Positions 43,414 through 51,496 of a stretch of DNA of 64,000 bases are shown here, piece after piece; the stretch's first letter is position 1; each line of letters opens with the position of its first letter. Location of the stretch: assembly GCA_035395685.1 (NCBI GenBank), contig DAOPBR010000003.1, positions 1 through 64,000 of the forward strand, written 5' to 3'. Position numbers and translations under genes: made by a program. The DNA comes from JAKJGA01 sp029554345 (GTDB lineage Bacteria > Spirochaetota > UBA4802 > JAFGJZ01). The notes beneath the pieces are model-generated. The model worked only from the letters and a program-made list of their open reading frames with translations, was not told the origin of the DNA and did not search any database.

Positions 43414-44105
43414 AAAAAATACTAATTTGCTCCGTATTATTTTTAGCGTTTCTTGATCCGTTTAAGGACTTTAACGAAAAAGGAATTGAAGCATTCGGAA
43501 GGGGAGAATACGAGAAGGCACTTGAGTTATTTGAAAAAGCTTCTTCATACTCTGCACCGGACACTTCAATGGCTGCGCTTGAGTTTAATAAAGCAAAAGT
43601 GTATGCTGCAATGAAAAAAGAAAATGAAGCAGTTGACTGTTATATGAAAGCTGTTTCGGCGGGTGATGATGAAATTAAAAAGAAATCTTTTTTCAATATG
43701 GGAAATATATACGCGAAAAGCGGAAGAAAAAAAGAAGCCGCAGAGAATTACATTGCCGCATTGAAAGTTGACCCTGAATACGACAAGGCGAGAAAGAATC
43801 TTGAATATCTTTCTATGAATAATCAGAATAATGATGATAATCAAAATAATCAGGACAAGAAAGACAATCAGAATAATCAGAATAATCAGAATAGCAGTGG
43901 AAATGGTAGAGATAATAAAGACAAAAACAATGGCGAAAATAAAAAAGATAAGGACGGAAATAATGGTTCAAAACCAGAAGGCGGGAATGCACAGCAAATA
44001 GACAAAAAACTTCTTGATTCAATTCTTGAAAGCATGAAGAAAAATCCAGTGAGGAAAAGCAAAGGTGAAGGTCTTGATGGTTTCAGTTCTGAAAAAAATT
44101 GGTAA
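43410..44105 (+). CDS. batC: BatC: TPR protein with Asn/Asp-rich tail region
   Basis: The 231-residue protein has a short N-terminal hydrophobic signal or anchor. Three TPR-like repeats follow (FNEKGIEAFGRGEYEKALEL, FNKAKVYAAMKKENEAVDCY, FNMGNIYAKSGRKKEAAENY) at about residues 20-130. A low-complexity Asn/Gln/Asp/Lys segment runs from about 136 to 195, and a conserved-looking C-terminal KKLLDSILESMKKNP completes it. The low-complexity part includes a 9-bp tandem repeat at DNA level. It overlaps batB by 4 bp and batD by 29 bp. Confidence 0.87.
   Translation: MKKILICSVLFLAFLDPFKDFNEKGIEAFGRGEYEKALELFEKASSYSAPDTSMAALEFNKAKVYAAMKKENEAVDCYMKAVSAGDDEIKKKSFFNMGNIYAKSGRKKEAAENYIAALKVDPEYDKARKNLEYLSMNNQNNDDNQNNQDKKDNQNNQNNQNSSGNGRDNKDKNNGENKKDKDGNNGSKPEGGNAQQIDKKLLDSILESMKKNPVRKSKGEGLDGFSSEKNW
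43866..43892 (+). repeat. Three perfect tandem copies of a 9-bp unit inside batC
   Basis: AATCAGAAT is repeated three times head to tail, with degenerate copies upstream from about 43817. The unit is a multiple of three, so copy-number change would lengthen or shorten the Asn/Gln-rich linker in frame without switching the gene off. Confidence 0.85.
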
Positions 44106-45660
44106 TTTGGCTTTTTTGTTATTTCTCCTTCCGCAGTTTCTTGTGTCAGCGGAATTGGATGTTAAAGTTGAAAATGATTTTTTCGGCGGTTATACTCTTT
44201 CAGTAAGCTCAAAAAACTCTGAGCAAATGGAACCTGGCAGTGAACCGGTTTGTATCGGTGCGAAAGCTTTATATGCCGGAGTGTCCAGAAATTTCAGCTG
44301 GATAAATGGAAAAAGTTCATCCAGTCTGTCTCTACAGTACAGAATAATTCCCGACAAGGACGGCAAAGTTGTAATTAAACCTTTTGATGTAATTGTTGAC
44401 GGTGAGAATTATCGGACAAAGGAAGTCAGTTTTAATGCAAAAAGTCACGTTTCACGGCGTAGTATTTTTGATGAAGATGATGCGGCAGTTGAAACTGAAA
44501 TCATTCCGCGTATCGAAATAGCGGACAGGAAATACTATGTTGGAGATGCAGTTTGTCTTAGGTATCTTATTCTTTCATCCGGTGATGGAGATATCTCAGT
44601 AAACGGACTGAATGAAGCTCCAAAGGCTGAAGGGTTTTACTCAAAAGAATTTATTCTGCCTGAAGCTTCGGAAGATGTCGTTGTTAATGGAAAAAAATAC
44701 CGCGCATGGACGGCTGTAAATTTTGTTTTTGTTCCGCTGAAACCGGGAGAATATGATATCGGCGGCGGAAGTGTTATTTTTTCATTTGATTCGGCAAACC
44801 TTTTCAGGTCTTTTCAAAACCGTGAATTAAAATTTCCCATGAAGAAGATTAAAATATCATCTTTGCCTGACGGCGCCCCTGATGATTTTGCCGCCGCAGT
44901 CGGAACATTTTCTATTACGGGAGAAGCCGGAAAGACTGAAGCAAGAGTTCATTCCGAAATTCCGCTTACTCTTCAGTTGAAGGGTTCGGGAAATTTTTTT
45001 ACAATAAAAGATCCTGTAGTAGAAAAAAATGATAATTATCAGATTGTTATAAAAGGTGATGAACCTCAGATTGATTTGAAAGATTATGTTTTTTCGGGAG
45101 TCAAAAAGTATAACATAAGCATTATCCCGCTAAAAAAGGGCCGTCTTGATGATTTGAAAATACATATGTCTGTTTATGATCCCATGGTGTCAAGATATGT
45201 AAAACTGGAGTATGTACTTCCTGATTATGATATAGCTGATTCAAAATCTGAGAAACTGACTGAAGACAAATCGGATAAAGTAAGTGAATCTGATCCGAGA
45301 ATGATTATATTTGTATTAATCACGGTTTTGATTATTGTTTTTGCCGGAATGATATACTTTAGAAACAGAAAAATTGTCAGAACTGATTCTGTTAAAGTTA
45401 AAATTGAAAATAAATCAAAAGTATCAGTTGATAATGAAAAATCTGATTCAGTGATAAGCGATCTAAAAAAAATATCTTCTGGAAATGCAGACATTCAGGA
45501 GACATTAAAAATTCTTTATTATGTTCTGAATAATTTAAGTATTAGGGGAATTGAGATAAAAACTGAAAAAGAATATCTCGACAGTGTGCGTTTCGGCGGT
45601 GTTAAACCTGAAACAGAAATGCTGAAAACTATAGCTGAGAAGTTTCTCAAACTTGTTTAG
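44077..45660 (+). CDS. batD: BatD: large exported membrane protein
   Basis: From ATG 44077, inside batC and behind GAAGG, the protein has 527 residues. A signal peptide ends near FLVSAELDV. The long periplasmic part has repeated beta-sandwich-like segments typical of BatD (KYYVGDAVCLRYLILSSGDG, WTAVNFVFVPLKPGEYDIGG). A membrane segment lies near 410-430 (MIIFVLITVLIIVFAGMIYF), and a cytoplasmic helical tail follows. It ends the operon. Function is inferred from the Bat context. The GTG at 44065 is a possible alternative start. Confidence 0.87.
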   Translation: MVSVLKKIGNLAFLLFLLPQFLVSAELDVKVENDFFGGYTLSVSSKNSEQMEPGSEPVCIGAKALYAGVSRNFSWINGKSSSSLSLQYRIIPDKDGKVVIKPFDVIVDGENYRTKEVSFNAKSHVSRRSIFDEDDAAVETEIIPRIEIADRKYYVGDAVCLRYLILSSGDGDISVNGLNEAPKAEGFYSKEFILPEASEDVVVNGKKYRAWTAVNFVFVPLKPGEYDIGGGSVIFSFDSANLFRSFQNRELKFPMKKIKISSLPDGAPDDFAAAVGTFSITGEAGKTEARVHSEIPLTLQLKGSGNFFTIKDPVVEKNDNYQIVIKGDEPQIDLKDYVFSGVKKYNISIIPLKKGRLDDLKIHMSVYDPMVSRYVKLEYVLPDYDIADSKSEKLTEDKSDKVSESDPRMIIFVLITVLIIVFAGMIYFRNRKIVRTDSVKVKIENKSKVSVDNEKSDSVISDLKKISSGNADIQETLKILYYVLNNLSIRGIEIKTEKEYLDSVRFGGVKPETEMLKTIAEKFLKLV

Positions 45661-45686
45661 GGCAGTATTTCTGCAGGATTAATATT

Positions 45687-47057
45687 TTATTCTCCGATGA
45701 AATCTATTTGCGTTTTCATTCCTGAGAGGTATTCGGAATCGGGATAAAGTATTTCCATTGTTTTTAGGGATTTTTCGGCACCTTTTTTGTCGGGAATCAA
45801 TGCATGGCATTGAAAAATATAAAAGAGAATATTGTCGCCGGTTGTTCCTATTGAAGCAGATTCTTTTAGATTTATTTTTTTAAATGTTTCGTATGCTTCT
45901 TTGTAAAATTTTTTTGAATAGAGTTCAAGGCCTTTGTGGTAATTTTGAGCGGATTCGCCCTGAGAAGAAAATTTCTCTTCGATAGCTTTAAGTGAACTTG
46001 AAATAGTGATTTTATTTTTTTCACGTTCTTTTAAGTTTTCGGATGAAAGTCTGATGTAGGTTTTTACTGCCGTATAATAAACCGAAGACGGATATTTTTG
46101 AAGAAAGGCTTCTCCTTCAAGAATCACTTCGGAATATTTGTTGAGACCGTTCAGTGCTGCAATTATATAATAATTTATAAGTTCGGAGCTTTCCATTATG
46201 TAGCCTTCGGGAATTACCGGCGGATTATTCCTGTATTTTACGGAAATTTCATAAAGCATTGTATATTTCATTGAAGAAACATAGGTTGTTGTGAGCTTCA
46301 TGAAATTATTCCATGTCATGGGCTGATTTGCATTTTTTGAAATTATTTCTTCTCTTGTTTTGTCATAATCTGACATGCGTTTTTCGAGATCTTTTAGCGC
46401 ATTCTTGAACACTTGATAATCCGGATTACTCTCAAGCAGTTTTTTAAAAAGTTCAGCGGCTTCTGAGTGTTTTCCGCGGTCTTTCATATCAAGAGCATTG
46501 CCGAAAAGTTTTGCTGAATTGATTGATATTTTGACAGGACTTGATGATTTCATTTGTGTAATATCAATTGAAGGATATATTTCTTTTAGAGAAGCGGCTG
46601 TTGAGAGTGTAAAGTTATTAACAAGTTCACCGATATTATCGGTTGTTCCCGAAACGGCACCGGCTTTTAAAATTAAGCCCTTTTCGGTATCGATTATTTT
46701 ATAAGTAACGGTACATTTGCTGTCTGAAACAAGATATGTGCCGTCTATAATAGTTTTTGCGCCTAACAGTTTTCCGATTTTAGGGGCTGTTGTTTCATCG
46801 ACAATTCCCGTCATTGATAGTTCTGTTTCATTTAAAAGTTTTTCAAGTGAATTTCTTTCAATGAGAGAAATTCCTTTAATCCGGAAAAGTTCGGCATATG
46901 AAAATTCCGTAAGAGCTTTACCTATGTAATTGTTGTCAGAAGATTTTCCGGAAGATTCTTCCAGATTTGAAAAGTATAATAATGATACAGTTATATTTTC
47001 ATTTTGTGAAAAAAGTGATGAACAAATTATCAAAAACAGTACAGATAGTATTTTCAT
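45687..47057 (-). CDS. Exported CsgG-like protein with TPR-type helical tail
   Basis: The 456-residue protein has a signal peptide (KILSVLFLIICSSLFSQ). Residues 20-165 resemble the CsgG/FlgT-like nucleotide-free Rossmann domain found in outer-membrane assembly proteins: YAELFRIKGISLIERNSLEK, MTGIVDETTAPKIGKLLGAK and IIDGTYLVSDSKC. Residues 175-456 form helical repeats of TPR type (GNALDMKDRGKHSEAAELFK, YKEAYETFKKINLKE). There is no lipobox. It may act in envelope assembly or secretion. The gene is convergent with batD. Confidence 0.72.
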   Translation of the reverse strand: MKILSVLFLIICSSLFSQNENITVSLLYFSNLEESSGKSSDNNYIGKALTEFSYAELFRIKGISLIERNSLEKLLNETELSMTGIVDETTAPKIGKLLGAKTIIDGTYLVSDSKCTVTYKIIDTEKGLILKAGAVSGTTDNIGELVNNFTLSTAASLKEIYPSIDITQMKSSSPVKISINSAKLFGNALDMKDRGKHSEAAELFKKLLESNPDYQVFKNALKDLEKRMSDYDKTREEIISKNANQPMTWNNFMKLTTTYVSSMKYTMLYEISVKYRNNPPVIPEGYIMESSELINYYIIAALNGLNKYSEVILEGEAFLQKYPSSVYYTAVKTYIRLSSENLKEREKNKITISSSLKAIEEKFSSQGESAQNYHKGLELYSKKFYKEAYETFKKINLKESASIGTTGDNILFYIFQCHALIPDKKGAEKSLKTMEILYPDSEYLSGMKTQIDFIGE

Positions 47058-47162
47058 GCTTGAAGCCTCTTTTCAGCAAATTAATCTTTGAGAAAAATGT
47101 CAAATATGAAAAGAAATGATGCATTGATTTATAGTTTTTAACCCAAAAATAATAAAGTTTTA

Positions 47163-47196
47163 GATAAAGAGAGAGCTTATAAGCCCTCTCTTTATC
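47163..47196 (-). terminator. Hairpin downstream of the membrane-protein gene
   Basis: GATAAAGAGAG (47163-47173) pairs perfectly with CTCTCTTTATC (47186-47196). It lies just after the stop of the 47201-48010 gene, but the T tract that should follow on the minus strand is short. Confidence 0.6.
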
Positions 47197-47200
47197 GGAT

Positions 47201-48010
47201 TTAGTCGGCAAGAACTGCGGCAAGCGGTTTCGGAGCAAGCGAAATCTCGGAAGAATTTGCTTCAGAGCAATTTTTTGCCCACACGTAAAAGCAGGTAAAA
47301 TATGTAATTTTAAGATATCCTGAAAGACCCCAGAATATGTTCAGCATCAGGAAGAAAGAAATTCCGCCGAGAATAACACTGAATCCTGAGAGAAAATAAA
47401 AAGAACCGAAAGCCAGTGCAGTAAAAATGATGTTCATTACCCATGTCGCAAGTCCCATACCGATAACACCGATTCCAACCTGAGTCGGATCTTTTTTCAT
47501 AAAGTTTTTAGAGCTTGAGAAAGCTTTAAAAAATCCAAGTTCTTCTATCACCATTGCAGGCATGACAAAATATGTGGCAGTTGTCCATATTGCGTGAACA
47601 ATGTTCAATATTATTCTTCCGACGAAGTCATCACGTTCTTCCGCATAAGTTGCCAAAAGATCAATAAATGCTGAAATTGAAGCGAATATCAAAATTCCTG
47701 AAAAAGATTTAGATGTTTTGGAAACTGCTTTTTTGAAATCAGGTTTACCATTAGTTACAAGATCGTAAATAAGACAGGCTGTTATGCCGTTGTTGAAGTA
47801 ATCATTGAAATAAAGGATGATTAATCCGATTAGTAAAATAACATAAAGCAGTGTTGCATTTGAAACAAAATACATCCCGACTGTCAGAGCAATACTGAAA
47901 AAGACTCCGATAATAACATTTAAAAAAAGCGGTTTTAAAAGAATCTTGTTGTTTTTTATCATTCCTAAAACCTGAAACATGAACTTGAATACTCTTAAGT
48001 ATTTTTCCAT
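47201..48010 (-). CDS. Polytopic membrane protein of unknown function
   Basis: The 269-residue protein has about five or six hydrophobic segments: near 27-45, 53-72 (LLYVILLIGLIILYFND), 100-118, 138-158, 180-205 and 210-235. It has a cytoplasmic-looking C-terminus rich in Ser/Ala. The architecture resembles DUF6159-type membrane proteins by memory, a weak call. AAGGAGT precedes the ATG. It is transcribed towards the CsgG-like gene, 143 bp away with a hairpin between, so it is probably a single-gene unit. Confidence 0.65.
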   Translation of the reverse strand: MEKYLRVFKFMFQVLGMIKNNKILLKPLFLNVIIGVFFSIALTVGMYFVSNATLLYVILLIGLIILYFNDYFNNGITACLIYDLVTNGKPDFKKAVSKTSKSFSGILIFASISAFIDLLATYAEERDDFVGRIILNIVHAIWTTATYFVMPAMVIEELGFFKAFSSSKNFMKKDPTQVGIGVIGMGLATWVMNIIFTALAFGSFYFLSGFSVILGGISFFLMLNIFWGLSGYLKITYFTCFYVWAKNCSEANSSEISLAPKPLAAVLAD

Positions 48011-48273
48011 AAGAACTCCTTAATAAATTGTTTGTAATTTTAATTCTGTTTTACTTTGTTTCATATAAATACAAAGATTTGCTCTATTATTAAATTATTT
48101 AGACTCCCCCCTCTCTCGGTAAAACCGAAATTTAATGATTAATCAATGTCATTTATTTCTGTAATCTGTAAGAACAATAATATGTATAGTTCTCTTGACT
48201 GTTACATTTTAAATAAAATCATTTATAGCGCAAGAACTTTTTAAATTATGCTCTATCCCTTCAATTTTTTTTA

Positions 48274-48293
48274 ATTTATAACCGGTTATAAAT
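48274..48293. promoter_or_regulatory. 20-bp perfect palindrome, operator candidate
   Basis: ATTTATAACCGGTTATAAAT is a perfect palindrome. It lies about 170 bp upstream of the ilvB promoter and is the only strong symmetric site in the long intergenic region. The binding protein is unknown. Confidence 0.45.
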
Positions 48294-48460
48294 GGGCAAT
48301 GTTTTTCGGCTAGCTTCTATATGTTTTAAACAATTATCTGACTGCAAAATGTTACCTTGGCAAAAAAATATTGAGTTGAAGTGTTTTGATTATATAATTA
48401 TAATTTTCAGTAAAGATTATTTATTCTTGACACAATAATTCCAGCGACATTTTTTTAAAT

Positions 48461-48489
48461 TTGCCAAAATTACTTTTGTTGCTATAATC
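48461..48489 (+). promoter_or_regulatory. ilvBN promoter
   Basis: TTGCCA (48461-48466), a 17-bp spacer and a consensus TATAAT (48484-48489) lie 34 bp upstream of the ilvB ATG. Confidence 0.78.
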
Positions 48490-48523
48490 ATTGTATTTAA
48501 AACTGAGTTGTGGAGAGTTATTA

Positions 48524-50197
48524 ATGAAGGGTGCGAAAATTCTCATTGAATGTCTTGTTAAGGAAAACGTTGAGGTTATGTTCGGGTATCCCGGCGGGGT
48601 CGTAATACCTATTTTTCATGAGCTGTTCAATGCGCCTTTGAAATTCGTACTAACACGGCATGAGCAGGGTGCTGCGCACATGGCGGACGGATATGCCAGA
48701 GCCACAGGAAAACCGGGGGTACTTCTTGTTACAAGCGGACCTGGAGCGACAAATATAATAACTGGGCTTGCAACTGCATATATGGATTCTGTTCCGATGG
48801 TAGCAATTACCGGGCAGGTTTCGACTGAAATGATCGGAAATGATGCTTTTCAGGAAGCCGATGTTACAGGTATAACTCGTCCTATTACCAAGCATAATTA
48901 TCTTGTTCAGGATATTAAAGATCTTCCTCGTATAGTTAAGGAAGCTTTCTATATTGCTACTACAGGAAGACCAGGGCCCGTTCTTATTGATATTCCTGTA
49001 AATATTTCAAATGCTGAAGGCGATTTCGTATATCCGGATTCCGTAGATATCCGTGGTTATAAGCCCAATTATAAAGGGCATCCTGTTCAGATAGAAAAAG
49101 CATGTCAGCTTATAGAACATGCGAAGAAGCCTGTCGTTTATGCGGGCGGAGGAGTGATTTTATCAAATGCTTCTGATGAACTCCGTGAATTTGTTAATAA
49201 AACAGGTATTCCTGTAACAACAACTCTTCTTGGTTTGGGGGCATACCCTGAAACGGATTCTCTTTCGCTTCAGATGCTCGGTATGCATGGTACTTATTAT
49301 GCGAATAAGGCTGTTCATGATTCGGATCTTCTGATTGCAATCGGTGCGCGCTTTGATGACCGTGTAACAGGAAAAATTTCAGAGTTCATTCCGCACGCCA
49401 AGGTAATACATATTGATATTGATCCGGCAAGCGTTTCGAAAAACATTATCGTTGATGTTCCGATTGTCGGTGACTGCAAAAATGTTTTGGCAGAGATAAA
49501 CGCTAAGGTTAAAAAGCCTTCGATTCAGCCGTGGATAGATCATATAGAATCTTTCAAAAAGTCTCATCCGCTTCAATATTCCAACAGTTCGGATGTAATA
49601 AAGCCGCAATTTGTCATAGAGAAGCTTTATGAACTTACTGAAGGAAAGGCTGTAATTACGACAGAGGTAGGACAGAATCAGATGTGGGCTGCTCAGTTTT
49701 ATAAATACACTGAACCCAGAACATTTATTTCTTCAGGCGGATTGGGAACAATGGGATATGGTCTGCCTGCCGCTATCGGCGCTCAGTTCGGAATGCCTGA
49801 AAAAAGAGTAATTGATATCGCGGGAGACGGTTCAATTCAAATGAATATTCAGGAGCTTATTGTTGCAGTTCAGTACAGGCTTCCGGTTATTATTGCGATT
49901 TTAAATAATGGTTTTCTCGGAATGGTGCGCCAGTGGCAGCAGCATTTCTATGACAAGCGCTATTCGCATACATGTATAAAATGCGCACCTGATTTCGTCA
50001 AACTTGCCGAAGCATACGGCGCAGAAGGAATAAGAATTGATTCTCCTGATAAGGTTGAAGCTGCCATCAATAAGGCATTATCAATAACTGACAGACCGAT
50101 CATTCTTGATTTTCTCGTTGATCCTGAAGAAAATGTGTATCCTTTTATGCCTGCGGGCAAAACAATCAATGAAACAATCATGAGGGAATTAGCATGA
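48524..50197 (+). CDS. ilvB: Acetolactate synthase large subunit
   Basis: This thiamine-diphosphate enzyme condenses two pyruvates to 2-acetolactate, or pyruvate with 2-ketobutyrate, in branched-chain amino-acid synthesis. From ATG 48524 (GGAGAG upstream) it has 557 residues. GYPGGVVIPIFHEL, the catalytic Glu in TRHEQGAAHMADGYAR near 47, GARFDDRVTGK, and the ThDP/Mg motif GDGSIQMNIQELIVAVQY near 430 are all present. The stop overlaps ilvN by 4 bp (ATGA), giving stoichiometric expression with the regulatory subunit. The anabolic, FAD-type enzyme is indicated by the small-subunit partner. Confidence 0.96.
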   Translation: MKGAKILIECLVKENVEVMFGYPGGVVIPIFHELFNAPLKFVLTRHEQGAAHMADGYARATGKPGVLLVTSGPGATNIITGLATAYMDSVPMVAITGQVSTEMIGNDAFQEADVTGITRPITKHNYLVQDIKDLPRIVKEAFYIATTGRPGPVLIDIPVNISNAEGDFVYPDSVDIRGYKPNYKGHPVQIEKACQLIEHAKKPVVYAGGGVILSNASDELREFVNKTGIPVTTTLLGLGAYPETDSLSLQMLGMHGTYYANKAVHDSDLLIAIGARFDDRVTGKISEFIPHAKVIHIDIDPASVSKNIIVDVPIVGDCKNVLAEINAKVKKPSIQPWIDHIESFKKSHPLQYSNSSDVIKPQFVIEKLYELTEGKAVITTEVGQNQMWAAQFYKYTEPRTFISSGGLGTMGYGLPAAIGAQFGMPEKRVIDIAGDGSIQMNIQELIVAVQYRLPVIIAILNNGFLGMVRQWQQHFYDKRYSHTCIKCAPDFVKLAEAYGAEGIRIDSPDKVEAAINKALSITDRPIILDFLVDPEENVYPFMPAGKTINETIMRELA

Positions 50198-50670
50198 GTC
50201 AGCACGTCCTATCGGTAAAAGTTGAAAATCAGTCGGGTGTTCTCGCGCGCGTGGTTAATCTTTTTTCTGCACGCGGATATAATATCGATTCGCTCTCTGT
50301 CAGCAAAACTGAGGATGACGACATATCATGCATAACAGTTGTTGTTAACGGTGATGACCGGGTTATTGAGCAGGTAAAAAAACAGCTGAATAAACTGATT
50401 GATATAATAAAAGTTACAGATCAGCCTAAGGAATATTCGTTTCAGCGTGAAATCGTAATGCTGAAGCTTCAGCTTTCATCATCAAAACGTATTGAAATAT
50501 TTCAGATAGCCCAGACTTTCAAGGCATCGATACTTGATATTACCCAGAAGTCCATTACACTTGAATATCTCGGCTCACCTGAACAGCTTGATATTTTCAT
50601 AGAAATTCTTAGACCTTATGGAATAAAAGAGCTGAACCGCAGCGGAAGAATTTCTTTTCCCAAAGACTGA
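50194..50670 (+). CDS. ilvN: Acetolactate synthase small (regulatory) subunit
   Basis: The 158-residue protein has an N-terminal ACT domain (LSVKVENQSGVLARVVNLFS, RGYNIDSLSVSKTED) that mediates valine feedback inhibition. A C-terminal ALS-specific domain (VMLKLQLSSSKRIEIFQIAQ, LRPYGIKELNRSGRISF) follows. The length is that of IlvH/IlvN long forms. It overlaps ilvB by 4 bp, and its stop shares a base with the next gene's ATG. Confidence 0.95.
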   Translation: MSQHVLSVKVENQSGVLARVVNLFSARGYNIDSLSVSKTEDDDISCITVVVNGDDRVIEQVKKQLNKLIDIIKVTDQPKEYSFQREIVMLKLQLSSSKRIEIFQIAQTFKASILDITQKSITLEYLGSPEQLDIFIEILRPYGIKELNRSGRISFPKD

Positions 50671-51323
50671 TGGAAAAGACTCTCGGAATTGATAATGAAC
50701 TGATTTTATATATCCGCGGATTTTCAAAAGAAAGTCCGCATCTCAAAAAAATCCGTAACGATAATATTTCTCATCCGCAGACGAAAATGTTTATTACGCC
50801 TGAACAGGTGTCTTTTATTACTTTTTTGATAAGGTCGAAAAAACCTTCATTGATAATTGAAATCGGAACATTTCTGGGTTACAGTGCGGTCGCAATGGCA
50901 GATGCGATGCCTGAAAACTGCCGTATCATCACTATTGAAAAAAATGAAACTAATGCGGAGACTGCAAAATCATATTTTGCGGATTATGGATATTCGGACA
51001 AAGTGAATCTTTTGTGCGGAAAAGCATCCGATGTTCTCAACGATTTGAGTAAAGATTATTTGTCAGAGGCCGGAATCATTTTTATTGATGCCGACAAAAA
51101 AGGTTATATAGATTATTACGAAAAATCCATCAAGCTTCTTGAAAAGGGCGGAATAATTATTGCTGATAATGTTTTATTCTACGGCAATGTCGCCGATGAA
51201 TCTGACAAGTCTCAGACAACCGAAGCGATACGGAACTTCAACAATCATGTATTTTCCGATGAACGCGTAAATGCATGTATTGTTCCGATCGGCGACGGAC
51301 TTCTTCTTGCAGAAAAAAAATAA
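50670..51323 (+). CDS. Class I SAM-dependent O-methyltransferase (family 3, COMT-like)
   Basis: The 217-residue enzyme has the SAM-binding motif LIIEIGTFLGYSAVAMADAM near residue 65, an acidic IITIEKNE near 88, and the metal site IIFIDADKKGYIDYYE followed by IIADNVLFYGNV near 165, typical of the cation-dependent catechol/caffeoyl-CoA O-methyltransferase family. Bacterial members also include a tRNA hydroxyuridine methyltransferase (TrmR), a possible identity. The ATG overlaps the ilvN stop by one base (TGATG), so it is translated with the acetolactate synthase genes despite no obvious metabolic link. Confidence 0.87.
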   Translation: MEKTLGIDNELILYIRGFSKESPHLKKIRNDNISHPQTKMFITPEQVSFITFLIRSKKPSLIIEIGTFLGYSAVAMADAMPENCRIITIEKNETNAETAKSYFADYGYSDKVNLLCGKASDVLNDLSKDYLSEAGIIFIDADKKGYIDYYEKSIKLLEKGGIIIADNVLFYGNVADESDKSQTTEAIRNFNNHVFSDERVNACIVPIGDGLLLAEKK

Positions 51324-51496
51324 GATTTACATTGTTTCTTTTTTTATGCTTGATCAATAGTACTTGGAATAATTTTTATCCGTTGCAGCTTCATAAATTG
51401 TTGATATGCTTATTTTAGATTCTGGAAGTTATAAAAAATAATCCAGCCGAATAATAAACTATTTTAAGACCGTAGATTAAAATTATAGAGGAAAAC

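Larger units (their letters stand above)
48011..48523. other. 513-bp intergenic region between divergent genes
   Basis: No coding frame of useful length is present. The stretch is AT-rich and contains the ilvB promoter at its right end, a 20-bp perfect palindrome at 48274-48293, and a short hairpin TCGGT-AAA-ACCGA at 48116-48128. I looked for a T-box, a leucine-type leader peptide with an attenuator, and a riboswitch ahead of ilvB, and see none that I can support. Confidence 0.7.

Noticed and set aside
43813..44022. Minus-strand frame encoding Tyr/Ser/Asp repeats
   Set aside because: It is a shadow of the Asn-rich repeat of batC.
48011..48523. T-box, leader peptide or riboswitch ahead of ilvB
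   Set aside because: I found no T-box core, no run of Leu/Val/Ile codons behind a start, and no terminator-antiterminator pair.
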